Positions 11,532 through 11,919 of a stretch of 11,919 nt of DNA are shown one piece after another. The stretch spans positions 1-11,919 of the forward strand of contig CANDEV010000032.1 of NCBI GenBank assembly GCA_947383835.1, given 5' to 3'. This DNA is from an uncultured Clostridia bacterium. Lineage in GTDB: Bacteria > Bacillota > Clostridia > Oscillospirales > Ruminococcaceae. The translations under genes were made by a program, and so were the position numbers. Every line of letters begins with the position of its first letter. Position 1 is the stretch's first letter. Below the pieces are notes generated by a model. The model saw only the letters and a list, made by a program, of their open reading frames with translations, had not been told where the DNA came from and made no database searches.

Positions 11532-11627
11532 ATGGTTACATACGAGGGTATTTTTACTTTCATTATTATGCTTACCGGCGTTATTGCCCTTATTTTTGAC
11601 ATAATCAAGTTCTTCAAAGATAAATAA
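11532..11627 (+). CDS. Toxin D, 31-aa holin-like type I toxin peptide (identical to toxin B)
   Basis: Same peptide as toxin B: M-V-T-Y-E-G start, one hydrophobic span (about 6-24), tail KFFKDK. DNA, leader and terminator are identical to the left-arm copy from the leader onward, so the two were copied or converted recently. The upstream promoter and the facing antitoxin promoter differ from those of unit B, so the two copies are probably expressed under different conditions. Function as a membrane toxin is inferred from family-like features and the antisense RNA. Confidence 0.85.
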   Translation: MVTYEGIFTFIIMLTGVIALIFDIIKFFKDK

Positions 11628-11634
11628 GGCATAT

Positions 11635-11671
11635 AAAAAACCGCCCAAGCTACCAACGACGGCGGTTTTTT
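11635..11671. terminator. Bidirectional terminator between toxin D and antitoxin D
   Basis: AAAAAACCGCC (11635-11645) pairs perfectly with GGCGGTTTTTT (11661-11671) around a 15-nt loop. It is the same sequence as the unit B terminator. Confidence 0.92.
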
Positions 11672-11722
11672 ACAAAAACTAAAATCAAATGGAGCAGCCG
11701 TTCGTCGGTGCGCTCCTTTTAT
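11635..11722 (-). ncRNA. Antitoxin RNA D, about 88 nt (same as antitoxin B)
   Basis: The predicted start is 7 nt after the -10 at 11729-11734, and it ends at the shared terminator. The 5' hairpin is GGAGC/GCTCC (11691-11695 with 11712-11716, read on the minus strand). The transcribed sequence equals antitoxin B. It can therefore act in trans on toxin B mRNA as well as in cis on toxin D (inference). Confidence 0.75.
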
Positions 11723-11728
11723 ATTTAT

Positions 11729-11757
11729 ATTATAGCACTGTCAACAGTGCGTGTCAA
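11729..11757 (-). promoter_or_regulatory. Antitoxin D promoter with palindromic spacer
   Basis: On the minus strand, TTGACA (11752-11757), 17 bp, TATAAT (11729-11734). The spacer is almost entirely a palindrome, GCACTG-TCAA-CAGTGC (11735-11750), placed where a dimeric repressor would block RNA polymerase. It is absent from the antitoxin B promoter. Confidence 0.82.
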
Positions 11758-11782
11758 GTGTTTTTGAAAATTTCATAATGTA

Positions 11783-11896
11783 TTGACAAATGTCAAAAAA
11801 TGCGGTACAATATAAATGCGGACTTGCTCCGCAGGATAAAGCGCACCACGCGGCGGACGGCTGCTCCCCTTTTCAATCCGAAAGGGGGTGGGTAAT
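11783..11896 (+). promoter_or_regulatory. Toxin E promoter and structured leader
   Basis: TTGACA (11783-11788), 17 bp, TACAAT (11806-11811). The leader has hairpin TGCGGA/TCCGCA (11817-11833), the AGCGCACC...CGGACGG motif, and a CCCCTTT/AAAGGGG hairpin (11866-11887) over the ribosome binding site. The leader equals that of unit A except one base, while the promoter differs. Confidence 0.82.
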
Positions 11897-11919
11897 ATGA
11901 ACGTTAGTTTTACAGATTT
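11897..11919 (+). CDS. Toxin E, 5' end only (cut by window edge)
   Basis: The ATG at 11897 opens M-N-V-S-F-T-D before the window ends. It is the same as the left-edge toxin A start and sits behind the same leader. It is assigned to the small toxin family from leader architecture and adjacency to toxin D. Confidence 0.6.

Larger units (their letters stand above)
11473..11919. repeat. Right arm of the window-scale inverted repeat (toxin units D and E)
   Basis: This is the reverse-complement partner of 1-445. Bases 11473-11727 appear identical to 191-445, and 11817-11919 match 1-103 with one difference. The 89 bp between (11728-11816), which hold the antitoxin D and toxin E promoters, do not match the left arm. 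Confidence 0.93.

Noticed and set aside
1..11919. Circular plasmid or phage genome closed by terminal repeats
   Set aside because: The ends match in inverted, not direct, orientation, and the content (lepA, hemW) is chromosomal; no replication, capsid or integrase gene is present.
1..11919. CRISPR array
   Set aside because: Repeats are few, palindromic and unevenly spaced, with no regular spacer pattern and no cas gene.
1..11919. tRNA or rRNA genes
   Set aside because: No cloverleaf-like segment with a T-loop GGTTCGA-type motif, and no rRNA signature, was seen on either strand by eye.

Overview
The window looks like a chromosomal contig from a low-to-mid GC Gram-positive bacterium, most likely a gut Clostridia (Oscillospiraceae/Ruminococcaceae-like). 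The reasons are strong AGGAGG-type ribosome binding sites, consensus TTGACA-17-TATAAT promoters, clostridial-type lepA and hemW, lipoproteins with short lipoboxes, and many short palindromic repeats. The taxonomic call is inference; no rRNA or other marker is present.

Layout. Both ends carry mirror-image arms (1-445 and 11473-11919). Each arm holds one complete and one truncated small type I toxin-antitoxin-like unit: a tiny membrane peptide gene facing an antisense RNA, with a shared bidirectional terminator. A divergent third complete unit sits at 8981-9348. Inside the arms are two housekeeping genes, lepA (EF4, 571-2376) and hemW (radical SAM heme chaperone, 7883-8950), which are often neighbours in Firmicutes. 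Here about 5.5 kb of accessory DNA separates them.

The accessory block contains a lipoprotein flavodoxin, a lipoprotein aldo/keto reductase, and a minus-strand operon. The operon runs 77-aa unknown protein, alpha/beta hydrolase with a candidate Cys nucleophile, sugar O-acetyltransferase. A divergent LysR regulator faces the operon and is its likely controller. Three copies (119, 129 and 119 bp) and one remnant of a TA-targeting MITE are scattered here, each full copy just upstream of a start codon. A second MITE of 160 bp (TTA duplication, IS5-like end) lies between lysR and hemW. The reductase is also bounded by a 33-bp inverted repeat. Each arm of that repeat was hit independently by a MITE, so each arm serves as the other's empty site and shows TA duplication directly.

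Downstream of hemW come toxin unit C and, on the minus strand, a soluble diguanylate cyclase with an N-terminal LacI/periplasmic-binding-like sensor domain (9382-11277). The right-hand toxin units follow.

The most unusual feature is the toxin units. Toxin mRNA and antisense RNA begin with the same sequence motif, so each unit is quasi-palindromic. The toxin ribosome binding site lies in a hairpin in every unit, a 5' terminal hairpin shows a compensatory base change between copies, and transcribed parts are identical between arms (255 bp) while promoters differ.
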